Below are positions 6,884 through 15,327 of a DNA stretch of 48,959 bases, piece after piece; position 1 is the first letter of the stretch; each line of letters begins with the position of its first letter. Source of the DNA: Clostridiales bacterium. GTDB lineage: Bacteria; Bacillota; Clostridia; Oscillospirales; Oscillospiraceae. The stretch covers positions 1-48,959 of the forward strand of contig SFEG01000012.1 in assembly GCA_004558025.1 (NCBI GenBank). The letters are read 5' to 3'. The translations under genes were made by a program, and so were the position numbers. The notes beneath the pieces are model-generated. The model saw only the letters and a program-made list of their open reading frames with translations, made no database searches and was not told where the DNA came from.

Positions 6884-7090
6884 CCGCAAAGTGTGCATAA
6901 AGTGAAGATAAAAGGAGTATAGAACTTGCTACATTAACTTTGCTATGGTAAAGGGAAGGTTTGAACCGGGCGCTGGCTGGGCGCCGGGTCGGTATCACAC
7001 AGAGCGAAGACCTGACCGCTCTGCGGACAAAGAAGATACATATGGGGGTTACGATATGCATTTTACCGTATGTACGTACCTTCGTCCGCT
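6855..7090 (-). ncRNA. Candidate structured RNA, family not recognised
   Basis: About 240 bp without a credible ORF but with several stems. A long hairpin runs 7023-7089 (outer GCGGAC/GTCCGC, then GAAG/CTTC and a further imperfect ATACATATGG/CCGTATGTAC stem); then AGAGCG/CGCTCT (7001-7022), GGCGC/GCGCC (6969-6985) and the terminator hairpin at 6855-6883. The terminator tail favours minus-strand transcription. No motif of 6S, tmRNA, RNase P, SRP or common riboswitches was recognised, and the promoter is unclear. Confidence 0.3.
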
Positions 7091-7118
7091 CAAAAAGACA
7101 TTCCTATGCTCCAAATAG

Positions 7119-7304
7119 GTTTTAGTGGCGCATTGAGGCACCTACGAATACATTTATTGCGGTAGCCCGGTATCGCAACTTCCGACGAAACCGGGAAAAC
7201 TGTCGCCTCCCGCAAGTGCGATGCAAAGTCGGTTTCCTATGTACACTCGACACCGGGATACCGAAATATGCGTATCGGCATCGGTCTCAATTCGCCACCG
7301 AAAA
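7119..7304. repeat. Intergenic palindromic element, copy 5 (full)
   Basis: Left end TTTTAGTGGCGCATTGAGG, right end TCAATTCGCCACCGAAAA. The arms CTACGAATACATTTATTGCGG and CCGAAATATGCGTATCGGC frame a core with GACGAAACCGGGAAAACTG. The right end encodes the last residues and stop of the CopZ-like gene. Confidence 0.85.
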
Positions 7305-7487
7305 GCCCTGATTTTCAATCGCGGTTTTCAGCGCGGCGGCGTCGAGCTTCTCGCCCTTTACGACAGCGAGGCCGGTCTCGTGGCTGACCTCGGCGGAGGA
7401 AACGCCCTCGACCTTTTCGAGTGCGGCCTTGACGCGCGAGGAGCAGTGGCCGCACTGCATGCCTTCTATTTTTATTGTTATTTCCAT
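7287..7487 (-). CDS. CopZ-like heavy-metal chaperone
   Basis: A 66-residue HMA-domain protein with the motif GMQCGHC (Cys residues 12 and 15) at the usual place in the first loop. Such proteins bind Cu(I) and hand it to a copper ATPase or repressor; the GMxCxHC form favours copper over zinc. No copper ATPase is adjacent, so its partner must be elsewhere. It is 16 bp downstream of the PurN-like gene on the same strand and has the ribosome site AGGAGGT, so it may be cotranscribed. The final residues (FSVAN) and TGA are read from the end of repeat copy 5. Confidence 0.85.
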   Translation of the reverse strand: MEITIKIEGMQCGHCSSRVKAALEKVEGVSSAEVSHETGLAVVKGEKLDAAALKTAIENQGFSVAN

Positions 7488-7503
7488 AGTAAAACCTCCT
7501 GTT

Positions 7504-8121
7504 TTATTCGCCTTTTATGATAACTCTGTCGCCGTGGATCTCAAGCCTGTTCTGGCAATAGAGTATTATGGCCTTGGGGAGCAGCTTCCATTCCGCGTCC
7601 TCCATGATTCGGCGCGACAGGCTCTCGGGCGTGTCGTTCGGGAGTATATCCACGGCCTGCTGGGCGATGATCGCGCCGATATTGCCGTCGATATCCGCAA
7701 AAAACGCCGTTGCGCCGGTGACGCGGCAGCCGCGTTCGAGCGCTGCACGCTCGGGAGCGTCGTCGCAGTTGACGAAAGCGGGGATCAGCGAGGGGTATAC
7801 GCCGATGATGCGCTTGCGAAACTGCGTCGATATGACGCCCAGCGGCATGTTATAGCCCGCGAGGATGACGAGATCTATGTCCATATCGCGCAGCTTATTT
7901 GAAACGGCCATGCTGTAGCTGAGCTTTGTGGGGAAAAGCGAGGGCTCGACCACGAAGGCCTCCACGCCGGAATTGCGCGCGCGGCGCAGCGCGTAAGCGT
8001 CCGACTCCGTACATATGACCGCGGTGAGCTCGAAATTCGGGATCTCACCGAAGTACATGGAATCAAGGACCGTCTGTAGCAGTGCTCCGTCGCCGGAGAC
8101 GAGTGCCGCCGCTCTTATCAT
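7504..8121 (-). CDS. PurN-like formyltransferase-fold protein with altered catalytic residues
   Basis: 205 residues, the length and fold of phosphoribosylglycinamide formyltransferase (GART, third step of purine synthesis). The family region around LVILAGYNMPLG, PSLIPAF and GATAFFADIDGNIGAIIAQ is recognisable. However, the catalytic Asn and His of the NIHPSLLP motif (N106 and H108 in E. coli PurN) read as Gly and Tyr here (IGVYPSLIPAF), and the following His-containing segment is CDDAPERAAL. It is therefore doubtful that it is a working GART. It starts 12 bp after the glycosyltransferase/pyruvyl-transferase gene with a GGGGGAGA ribosome site, so it belongs to that transcription unit rather than to a purine operon. 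A divergent paralog with another substrate is possible. Confidence 0.75.
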   Translation of the reverse strand: MIRAAALVSGDGALLQTVLDSMYFGEIPNFELTAVICTESDAYALRRARNSGVEAFVVEPSLFPTKLSYSMAVSNKLRDMDIDLVILAGYNMPLGVISTQFRKRIIGVYPSLIPAFVNCDDAPERAALERGCRVTGATAFFADIDGNIGAIIAQQAVDILPNDTPESLSRRIMEDAEWKLLPKAIILYCQNRLEIHGDRVIIKGE

Positions 8122-8133
8122 TTGATCTCCCCC

Positions 8134-10338
8134 TTATTCTCCGAGAAGCCGCTTTGCGGTCTCGATATTCATTCTTTCGGCGTTTTTGATATATTCAAAG
8201 CGCCGGGCGAGCTGGTCCGCGCCCGATTCGGACAGCGCGTCCTCGGCAGCGTCGATAAGGCTTTGCGCCGTGACGTCTTCAAACTCAATGCAGGAAATGC
8301 CGAGATACTGCGCGCAGCCCGTGACCTTCGGGTCATAGCTGAGCCCCACCGGCGGCACCTCGCCGCAGACGGCGTACAGCAGACTGTGCAGGCGCATCGC
8401 GACGCACAGCTTCATCTGCCGCACGATGGCTATCTCAAGCTCCGCGTCCTCGGTCTTAGGCATGACCCTGAACGGAGCGCTCATGCCGCGCGTTATGGGC
8501 TCGGTTATCGCGGCATCGCGGTCGTAGTTCATGGGCATGAACAGCGGAACGAGTCCGTGCTTATCGTAAAGGTATTGCAGCGCGGCGCGTATCTCGCCGC
8601 TTTTTTCGGCAAAGCCCGGCCAGTTTCGCAGGCCGAGGCAGACATATTTTTCGTCGGGGTCGATGCTGTGGGCGCGCAGGAAGGCCTTCGCGTCGGCATC
8701 GCTCCTGCCGCGCAGGTTGAGCACCGGGTCGCCCGTGACGAGCACCTCCTGCACCGTCACGCCGATCTCGCGCGTGAACTCAAGGCTGAGGGGGTCTCGC
8801 AGGGTTATAGCGTCGACGCAGCGGTTTATCGTTTTCGCGGCGCGTTTTCGGTCGTAATCGTAGTTTAGCGGCCCCATTCCGCAGCCGTACATCTGCACCT
8901 TGCAGCCGCATTTTTTCGCAAGCGATATCGTGTGCAGGTAAAACCACAGGCTCCGCCGACTGGTGACATCCTGAATAAGGCTGCCTCCGCCGCTTATGAA
9001 CAGCTTCGAGCGCTTCAGCTCGCGCCGCAGACGCAGTATCTGCCAGCGCCGTATCGTGCTCAAGCCGTGCGTGCGCCTTGTGTGCCGCGCGTTTTTAGAA
9101 ACGACGACGATGCGCAGATCCTCGTCAATCGACCTCAGCTGCCCGGCGATGGCCGTAAGCAGCGCCTCGTCGCCCGCGTTGCCGTGGCCGTAAGCGCCGC
9201 ATATGACCGCTCCGCAGCGGGGTTCATTGTATCTTTCAATAACGGTTCTATATATCTTTAACTGCCTTTGGCAGGTGCTTTCGGTTGAAAATTCGCGCTT
9301 TGCCTTCTCGTACACGGCCCGGCCGAGCTTTTTGCGCAGCTTATCGTCGTTTGCCAGGGCGAGGATGCATCTTGTCATCGTCTCGTGATCGCGCGGCTCG
9401 AACAGCATGCCTGTTTCGCCGTTTATTATGAGCTTCGGCAGGCCGCCGACGCGGGAGGCAACCGTCGGTATCCCGGCGCGCGCAGCCTCTGTAACGGCAT
9501 AGGGGAAGGTCTCGGACAGGGAGCTTATCGCGTTTATGTCCACACTCGCATAGTAGCCGTCCATGCCGTTTATCCATCCGGCGAAAAAGACCTTATCGCG
9601 CACCCCGAGCTCTGTGCACAGCGCCTTAAGCATATCGCGCTCCCGTCCGTCGCCGGCGATGAGAAGGCGCAATTTTTCGTTTTCCCTTGCCGCTCCGGCA
9701 AAGCCGCGCACGGTCGTTGCGACGTCCTTGATGGCGTCAAAACGCGCCGCTATGCCGACGACGATGCTGTCCTCGGGGAAGGTGCAGCCGATATCGTTAA
9801 ACCACTCGCTCCGCGTGATGCTCGGCTTCGGACGTGAAAAATCGACGCCGTTATAGAGGGGGAAAAGCTTATTCGGCTCAAAGCCGCGCCCGATAAGCGT
9901 CTCGCGCATCTGATCGGAAACGCACACGCGGTAGTCCATGCGGCGCAGCGCCATTTTGTTGAGCTGCCCGTAGGTCATGGCCGCCATCGGACGACCGAGG
10001 TAATCGAGCTTATAATCGCTGTGAACGGTGCTTATAAAGGGAATATTAAAATGCTCCTTCAGCAGCGCCCCCGTCAGGTTCGCGCGGCTGCCGTGGCAGT
10101 GGACGATGTCATAATTGCCGTTTTCAATAAGCTCGCGCGTTTTTTTTAGGCCTATATTGAAGCCGCCGTCGAAAACCTGCGTCGGTATGCCCAGTTCGCG
10201 CGCTTCCTTTGAAAACTCTGCCTCCATATAGCAGACAAGGTCTGCGCGGATATGCTCGTTAAGGCTATGCAGCAGCGAAAGGACGTGCGTTTTCGCTCCG
10301 CCCGAGTCTCCGCCGGAGATAAGATGTAAAACTCTCAC
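8134..10338 (-). CDS. GT4 glycosyltransferase fused to CsaB-type polysaccharide pyruvyl transferase
   Basis: About 734 residues. I place the start at the GTG at 10336-10338 (MRVLHLISGGDSGGAKTHV) because GGGGG lies just upstream; an in-frame GTG at 10350 lacks a site. Residues ~1-365 are a GT-B family 4 transferase: N-terminal GGAKTHV loop, HCHGSRAN, YNGVDFSRP, GDGRERDMLK, and the SLSETFPYAVTEAARAGIP donor region. Residues ~370-730 are a pyruvyl transferase of the CsaB/WcaK type: GAYGHGNAGDEALL, ISGGGSLIQD, YGCGMGPL, RDPLS, and AMRLHSLLYA. CsaB enzymes add ketal pyruvate to cell-wall polymer, which SLH domains then bind. Usually the two activities are on separate proteins. Two SLH proteins later in the window are plausible clients. 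Confidence 0.88.
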   Translation of the reverse strand: MRVLHLISGGDSGGAKTHVLSLLHSLNEHIRADLVCYMEAEFSKEARELGIPTQVFDGGFNIGLKKTRELIENGNYDIVHCHGSRANLTGALLKEHFNIPFISTVHSDYKLDYLGRPMAAMTYGQLNKMALRRMDYRVCVSDQMRETLIGRGFEPNKLFPLYNGVDFSRPKPSITRSEWFNDIGCTFPEDSIVVGIAARFDAIKDVATTVRGFAGAARENEKLRLLIAGDGRERDMLKALCTELGVRDKVFFAGWINGMDGYYASVDINAISSLSETFPYAVTEAARAGIPTVASRVGGLPKLIINGETGMLFEPRDHETMTRCILALANDDKLRKKLGRAVYEKAKREFSTESTCQRQLKIYRTVIERYNEPRCGAVICGAYGHGNAGDEALLTAIAGQLRSIDEDLRIVVVSKNARHTRRTHGLSTIRRWQILRLRRELKRSKLFISGGGSLIQDVTSRRSLWFYLHTISLAKKCGCKVQMYGCGMGPLNYDYDRKRAAKTINRCVDAITLRDPLSLEFTREIGVTVQEVLVTGDPVLNLRGRSDADAKAFLRAHSIDPDEKYVCLGLRNWPGFAEKSGEIRAALQYLYDKHGLVPLFMPMNYDRDAAITEPITRGMSAPFRVMPKTEDAELEIAIVRQMKLCVAMRLHSLLYAVCGEVPPVGLSYDPKVTGCAQYLGISCIEFEDVTAQSLIDAAEDALSESGADQLARRFEYIKNAERMNIETAKRLLGE

Positions 10339-10426
10339 GTTTGCCCCCACTTGATTTCTTAGGGAAAGATAAATATAATATGATATTATAATATTATATA
10401 TTAATTAGTATTTGAGGTCAAGGCAA

Positions 10427-11575
10427 ATGACAACTATCTACATGATACGCCACGCGGAGGCCGAGGGAAACCTCTACCGCATCGTGCAGGGTCAGCACAA
10501 CAGCTTCATAACGCCGCGCGGACACAGGCAGATAGCCTGCCTCGCGGAGAGATTCAAGGATGTTCGGCTCGACGCGCTGTATTCGAGCGACCTGCGCCGC
10601 GCGGTGACGACGGCGGGTGCGATAACGAAGTATCACGAGCTTGAGATGCAGCTCACTCCGCGGCTGAGAGAAATAAATCTCGGCGTGTGCGAGGGCATGA
10701 GCTTCGGCGATATGTACAGATTTGACCCTGTGCAGATGGACAATTTCAACAACGATCCCGCACAGTGGCACGCACCGAACGCGGAGACCTTCGCCGAGTG
10801 CACGGTGCGCATCGTCTCCGCCGTTACCGAGATAGCGGTAAAAAACGAGGGAAAAACCGTCGCCGTTGTATCGCACGGCATGGCCATCCGCTCGCTTCTG
10901 GCGTATATTTTAAATGTTGAAAGCCGCGATATCCCCTCGCTCCCGCACGGGGACAACACCGCCGTGAGCAAGCTCATATACGATAATGGCGCCTTCACGG
11001 TCGAATATTATAACGATAACTCCCACCTTCCGCCGGAGCTTTCGACCTTTGCGCGGCAGAGCTGGTGGAAAAAAGAGACGCGCGGGGCAGACCCCAACAA
11101 CCTTTACTATGAGCCGCTCGACCCGAACAGCGAGGGCGAAACGTATAAGGAATTCTACGCCGCCTCCTGGAGAGCCGCGCACGGCGACCTAAAGGGCTTT
11201 AGCGCCGAGACGTATCTCGCCTCGGCAAAGCGGCACTATGCCGCCGATAAGCGCGCGATCCTAAAAGCCTTCCGCTCCGACGGCGAGCTTGCGGGTATAA
11301 TCGAAACAGACCCCGAGCGCTCAAAGGGCGCCTCAGTCGGCTGGGTGAGCCTTGTGTACATAAAAGAGCCTTTGCGCGGGATGGGACTCGGCACGCAGCT
11401 TATCGGCCGCGCGATAACAAATTACGAGATGCTCGGCCGCGAAAAGGTGCGGCTGCACGTCTCGTCGGAAAATGAAAAGGCGATAAGCTTTTACGAAAAC
11501 CTCGGCTTTACCGTCCTCGGCAGCGAGCCCGGCTCGGGTGCGCCGCTTTACCTCATGGAAAAGAGATTTGAATAG
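10427..11575 (+). CDS. Histidine phosphatase fused to a GNAT acetyltransferase
   Basis: 382 residues from the ATG at 10427, with GAGGT upstream. Residues ~1-200 form a phosphoglycerate-mutase-like histidine phosphatase: phosphohistidine motif IRHAEAEG (His 9), acidic segment REINLGVCEGMSFGD, and second catalytic His in VSHGMAIRS (His 150). Residues ~215-382 form a GNAT domain with the acetyl-CoA loop PLRGMGLGTQLIGRAI and a SFYENLGF ending motif. The substrate is unknown; this family dephosphorylates small metabolites. The fusion of the two domains is uncommon. It heads a plus-strand operon and is followed after 2 bp by a metallophosphatase. Confidence 0.85.
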   Translation: MTTIYMIRHAEAEGNLYRIVQGQHNSFITPRGHRQIACLAERFKDVRLDALYSSDLRRAVTTAGAITKYHELEMQLTPRLREINLGVCEGMSFGDMYRFDPVQMDNFNNDPAQWHAPNAETFAECTVRIVSAVTEIAVKNEGKTVAVVSHGMAIRSLLAYILNVESRDIPSLPHGDNTAVSKLIYDNGAFTVEYYNDNSHLPPELSTFARQSWWKKETRGADPNNLYYEPLDPNSEGETYKEFYAASWRAAHGDLKGFSAETYLASAKRHYAADKRAILKAFRSDGELAGIIETDPERSKGASVGWVSLVYIKEPLRGMGLGTQLIGRAITNYEMLGREKVRLHVSSENEKAISFYENLGFTVLGSEPGSGAPLYLMEKRFE

Positions 11576-11577
11576 CA

Positions 11578-12678
11578 ATGTCAATGTGGAACGTTAACGC
11601 GCGCATCCAAAGACTCGATACGCGCGCACGGCGCATCATCGCCGTTTCGGATATACACGCGAATATGCCCTATTTCAGAGGGCTTCTCGAAAAGATCAAT
11701 TTCTCCGAGCGCGACGAGCTCATCATAGACGGCGATTTTCTCGAAAAAGGGAAAAACAGCCTCGAAACGCTGAGATTTATAATGGAGCTCTCCACGCGCG
11801 GCAACTGCCATGCCGTCTGCGGCAACTGCGACACCTGGGCCGACGTTATCGACGCCGAGCGCCGCTATTGGGATGAGCGCATAGTAAAATACATGACGTT
11901 TAAAAAAAGCGGTCTCGTGTGGGACATGCTGACGGAGATGGGCATAGAGATAACGCCGGAGCTCGACTTTGCGTCCCTTATCCCGGAGCTTTCGGCACGG
12001 TTTAAGCCCGAATGGGACTTCCTGCTTGCTCTGCCGCATGTCATCGAAACGCCGCACTATATCTTTGTGCACGGCGGCATAAGGCCGGATATCCCCATCG
12101 GGCGGCAGCTCGGCGGCGACTGCATGAAATTCGATAATTTCATGAGCCATGGCTACAGCTTCGACAAGTGGGTCATCGTCGGGCACTGGCCGGTGATGCT
12201 GTATCTTCCCGACCGTGTCTGCGCAAACCCGATAATCGACAGGGAGCACCACGTCATCTCCATCGACGGCGGCTGCTCGCTGAAGGACGACGGGCAGCTG
12301 AACGCTCTCATTATCCCCTTCGAGGGCAGCGAGGATTTTTCTTTCGAGGCCTATGACCCCTTCCCCGTGCGCAGGGTGAAGACCGCGCAGCGCGGGAGCG
12401 AAAAAAGCTATTACATCCGCTGGGGCGACAACGACGTGCAGGTCCTGCGGCGGGGAAAAGAGTTTTCCCTCGTGCGCCATGTCCGCACGGGCTATGAGAT
12501 GGAGATACTGACAAAGTACCTTTACTCCGATGAGGAGTTTTGCAAATGCAACGATTCGACCGATCTCGTCCTCGAGCTTAAAGCGGGCGACGAGGTCAGC
12601 GTCGTGGAGGAGACCTCGCGCGGCTGCCTTGTCAAGCACAAGGGCACGTCGGGCTGGTATTGGGGAGAGCTTATATGA
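11578..12678 (+). CDS. Calcineurin-like metallophosphatase with C-terminal SH3-like domain
   Basis: 366 residues. The metallophosphoesterase motifs are in order: AVSDIHAN (~residue 24), IDGDFLEKG, VCGNCDTW, VHGG and GHWPV, forming the two-metal centre. It resembles the PPP-type protein phosphatase fold, with GNC instead of GNH at the third motif. The last ~40 residues (ELKAGDEVSVVEETSRGCLVK to the end) look like a small SH3-type beta barrel. The substrate cannot be told. It lies 2 bp after the phosphatase-GNAT gene, and its stop overlaps the start of the next gene (ATGA), so the three are coupled. Confidence 0.8.
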   Translation: MSMWNVNARIQRLDTRARRIIAVSDIHANMPYFRGLLEKINFSERDELIIDGDFLEKGKNSLETLRFIMELSTRGNCHAVCGNCDTWADVIDAERRYWDERIVKYMTFKKSGLVWDMLTEMGIEITPELDFASLIPELSARFKPEWDFLLALPHVIETPHYIFVHGGIRPDIPIGRQLGGDCMKFDNFMSHGYSFDKWVIVGHWPVMLYLPDRVCANPIIDREHHVISIDGGCSLKDDGQLNALIIPFEGSEDFSFEAYDPFPVRRVKTAQRGSEKSYYIRWGDNDVQVLRRGKEFSLVRHVRTGYEMEILTKYLYSDEEFCKCNDSTDLVLELKAGDEVSVVEETSRGCLVKHKGTSGWYWGELI

Positions 12679-14618
12679 CAGACGATCTTGAATTTTTGCC
12701 GATCTCGCAGGACGAGATGCACGAGCGCGGCTGGTGGTGGTACGACTTTCTGCTCATAACGGGCGACGCGTACGTCGATCACCCGAGCTTCGGAACGACG
12801 GTCATCGCCCGCGTTCTGGAAGCCGACGGCTTCCGCGTGGCGATATGCGCGCAGCCGGACTGGCACTCGGCCGAGGCGATAGCGGCCTTCGGCAGGCCGC
12901 GCCTTGGCGTTATGATAGGAGCGGGAAACCTCGACTCCATGGTCGCGCACTACACGGCCGCGAAAAAACGCCGCAGCGAGGATTTCTACTCGCCCGGCAA
13001 GAAGGCCGGACTGCGCCCGGACAGAGCAACGATAGTCTACGCAAACCGTGCGCGCGAGGCCTTCGGCTCTGATGTTCCCATCGTCATCGGCGGCCTTGAG
13101 GCGTCGCTGCGTCGCTTTGCGCACTATGACTACTGGGAAGACAGGGTGCGCAGATCCGTCCTCGTCGATTCGGGCGCGGACATCCTCGTCTACGGCATGG
13201 GCGAGACGGCCTCGCGCGAGATAGCTCGCAGGCTCAAAAAGAAAATTCCCGTGTCCGAGATGCGCGATATACGCGGAACGGCAATTTTAACGCATTCGCC
13301 CGGCGACTGTGCTTTTGAGAGCGTTACGCTGCCGTCGTTTGCCGATGTCTGCGACAGTAAGCGTTTCTACGCGGACGCGACGCGCCTTGAGTACGCTGAG
13401 CACGACCCCGTGCGCGGCAGGGCGCTCATCCAGGAGCACGACGGGCGTTATCTTATCGTAAATCCCCCGGCGATGCCGCTCGAAACAAAGGAGCTCGACC
13501 GCGTCGCCGAGCTTCCGTACACAAAGCAGTATCACCCGATGTACGAGCCTCTCGGCGGCGTTCCCGCCATCGAGGAGGTCAAGTTCTCGGTCATCCACAA
13601 CCGCGGCTGCTTCGGCGGATGCAGCTTCTGCGCCCTGGCTTTCCATCAGGGCAGAATGGTCACAAGCCGCAGCCACGAAAGCGTCATACGCGAGGTCACG
13701 GCGCTGACGAAATTCCCCGACTTCAAGGGCTACATAAATGATGTCGGCGGCCCCTCGGCAAATTTCCGACACCATTCGTGCAAAAAGCAGGCCAAATGCG
13801 GCATGTGCGCCGACAGGAGATGCCTTGCGCCGACGCCCTGCCCGAATCTGGATGCCGATCACTCGGACTATCTCGCCCTGCTGCGCAAGCTGCGGCAGAT
13901 ACCGGGCATAAAAAAGGTCTTCGTGCGCTCGGGCATCCGCTATGACTACATGCTCGAGGATAAAAACGACGATTTCTTCGCCGAGCTTGTGAAATACCAC
14001 ATCTCCGGCCAGCTCAAGGTCGCGCCCGAGCACTGCATCGACGGCGTTCTCGACTACATGGGCAAGCCGCACATCGACGTGTACGAGCGCTTCATGGAAA
14101 AGTATAAAAAAATGAACACGCGCTTTTCCAAGGAGCAGTACGTCGTGCCCTACCTCATGTCCTCGCATCCGGGCAGCACGCTCAGTGACGCCGTCGCGCT
14201 GGCCGAGTATCTCAACAAAAAAGGCCGCCAGCCCGAGCAGGTGCAGGACTTTTACCCCACGCCGGGCACGATCTCGACCTGCATGTACTACACGGGCATT
14301 GACCCGATGACGATGAAGTCCGTCTACGTCGCGAAGACCTTCCACGAGAAGGCGATGCAGCGCGCGCTTTTGCAGTGGAAGCGCCCTGATAAGCGCAAGC
14401 TCGTCATCGAAGCTCTCAAGGAGGCGGGCAGAGAAGACCTCATCGGCTACGGGCCGGAGTGCCTCGTGCGCCCCGACCGTCCGCCGAGACAAAAGGCTCC
14501 CGCAAAGCCCAAGGAGCCCGAAAAACCGCAGATGACCAAAAAAGCCGGCTACGCCAAGGGCTGGGCAAAGCCCAAGCCGAAGAAAAGCGCAAAGCCCGGC
14601 AAGAAGAAAGGAAGATAA
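12675..14618 (+). CDS. YgiQ-family radical SAM protein
   Basis: 647 residues from the ATG at 12675, which overlaps the preceding stop (ATGA). YgiQ-type N-terminus (WWYDFLLITGDAYVDHPSFG) and a B12-binding-like Rossmann region, then the radical SAM cluster motif CFGGCSFC near residue 311 (CX3CX2C, which binds the 4Fe-4S cluster that cleaves S-adenosylmethionine). A second Cys-rich segment follows (CKKQAKCGMCADRRCLAPTPC region, residues ~375-395). The last ~50 residues are Lys/Pro/Ala-rich and probably disordered. The reaction of this widespread family is not known. Confidence 0.93.
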   Translation: MTDDLEFLPISQDEMHERGWWWYDFLLITGDAYVDHPSFGTTVIARVLEADGFRVAICAQPDWHSAEAIAAFGRPRLGVMIGAGNLDSMVAHYTAAKKRRSEDFYSPGKKAGLRPDRATIVYANRAREAFGSDVPIVIGGLEASLRRFAHYDYWEDRVRRSVLVDSGADILVYGMGETASREIARRLKKKIPVSEMRDIRGTAILTHSPGDCAFESVTLPSFADVCDSKRFYADATRLEYAEHDPVRGRALIQEHDGRYLIVNPPAMPLETKELDRVAELPYTKQYHPMYEPLGGVPAIEEVKFSVIHNRGCFGGCSFCALAFHQGRMVTSRSHESVIREVTALTKFPDFKGYINDVGGPSANFRHHSCKKQAKCGMCADRRCLAPTPCPNLDADHSDYLALLRKLRQIPGIKKVFVRSGIRYDYMLEDKNDDFFAELVKYHISGQLKVAPEHCIDGVLDYMGKPHIDVYERFMEKYKKMNTRFSKEQYVVPYLMSSHPGSTLSDAVALAEYLNKKGRQPEQVQDFYPTPGTISTCMYYTGIDPMTMKSVYVAKTFHEKAMQRALLQWKRPDKRKLVIEALKEAGREDLIGYGPECLVRPDRPPRQKAPAKPKEPEKPQMTKKAGYAKGWAKPKPKKSAKPGKKKGR

Positions 14619-14621
14619 AAA

Positions 14622-15041
14622 ATGAAGTACAAAAGATTAGGCAGCACCATCGTCGTTCGCATCGACCGCGGCGAGGAGATACTCGACAAAATACGCGAGC
14701 TGGCATTGAAAGAGAACATAAAGCTCGCCTCCGTCACGGCGCTGGGCGCGACGAACGACTTCACCGTCGGCGTTTTCAACACCGCGGAGAAAAAATACTA
14801 CGCAAATGAATTTAAGGGCGCCTTCGAGATAGTCTCCCTCACTGGCACGATAAACACCATGGACGGCGAGTTTTACACGCATATCCACATGTCTGCCGGC
14901 AACGAAAAGGGCGAGGTCTTCGGCGGGCACCTTAACCGCGCGATGGTCTCTGCCACCTGCGAGATGATAGTCACCATAATCGACGGCGAGGTTGACAGAT
15001 ACCACGATGACGACGTGGGTCTTAACCTGTTTAAGCTCTGA
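14622..15041 (+). CDS. PPC/DUF296-domain protein
   Basis: 139 residues with the whole PPC (DUF296) domain: a Gly-rich segment ALGATNDFTVGVF, the metal-coordinating THIHMS, the conserved GEVFGGHLNRA turn and a TCEMIVTI strand. In bacteria these are small trimeric proteins of unclear role; in plants the domain accompanies AT-hook DNA-binding proteins. It starts 3 bp after the radical SAM gene and its stop overlaps the next start (TGATGG), so it sits inside the operon. Confidence 0.88.
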   Translation: MKYKRLGSTIVVRIDRGEEILDKIRELALKENIKLASVTALGATNDFTVGVFNTAEKKYYANEFKGAFEIVSLTGTINTMDGEFYTHIHMSAGNEKGEVFGGHLNRAMVSATCEMIVTIIDGEVDRYHDDDVGLNLFKL

Positions 15042-15310
15042 TGGAGTACCTTGCCTATTACCTCGCGGCGGTGAATATCCTGCTGTGCGCCCTCATGGGC
15101 ACGGACAAGCTGCTGGCGAAAATGCAGAAGCGCCGCATCCCGGAGAAAACGCTGTTCGCCTTCGCCATACTCGGCGGGGCGCTCGGCGGCACGGTCGGAA
15201 TGTACTCGTTTCATCACAAAACGCTGCATAAAAGCTTCGCCATCGGCTTTCCGCTGCTGACGATAGTTCAGATCGCCGCCGTTGCTTATTTAATCATCAA
15301 GTTCGCTTAG
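15041..15310 (+). CDS. DUF1294-family small membrane protein
   Basis: 89 residues with three predicted hydrophobic helices and the DUF1294 pattern: MGTDKLLAKMQKRRIPE between helix one and helix two, then LGGALGGTVGMYSFHHKT and a last helix. Function unknown. Translation is coupled to the PPC-domain gene by a one-base start/stop overlap. Confidence 0.88.
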   Translation: MEYLAYYLAAVNILLCALMGTDKLLAKMQKRRIPEKTLFAFAILGGALGGTVGMYSFHHKTLHKSFAIGFPLLTIVQIAAVAYLIIKFA

Positions 15311-15327
15311 AAAGAAGAAATACCCCT

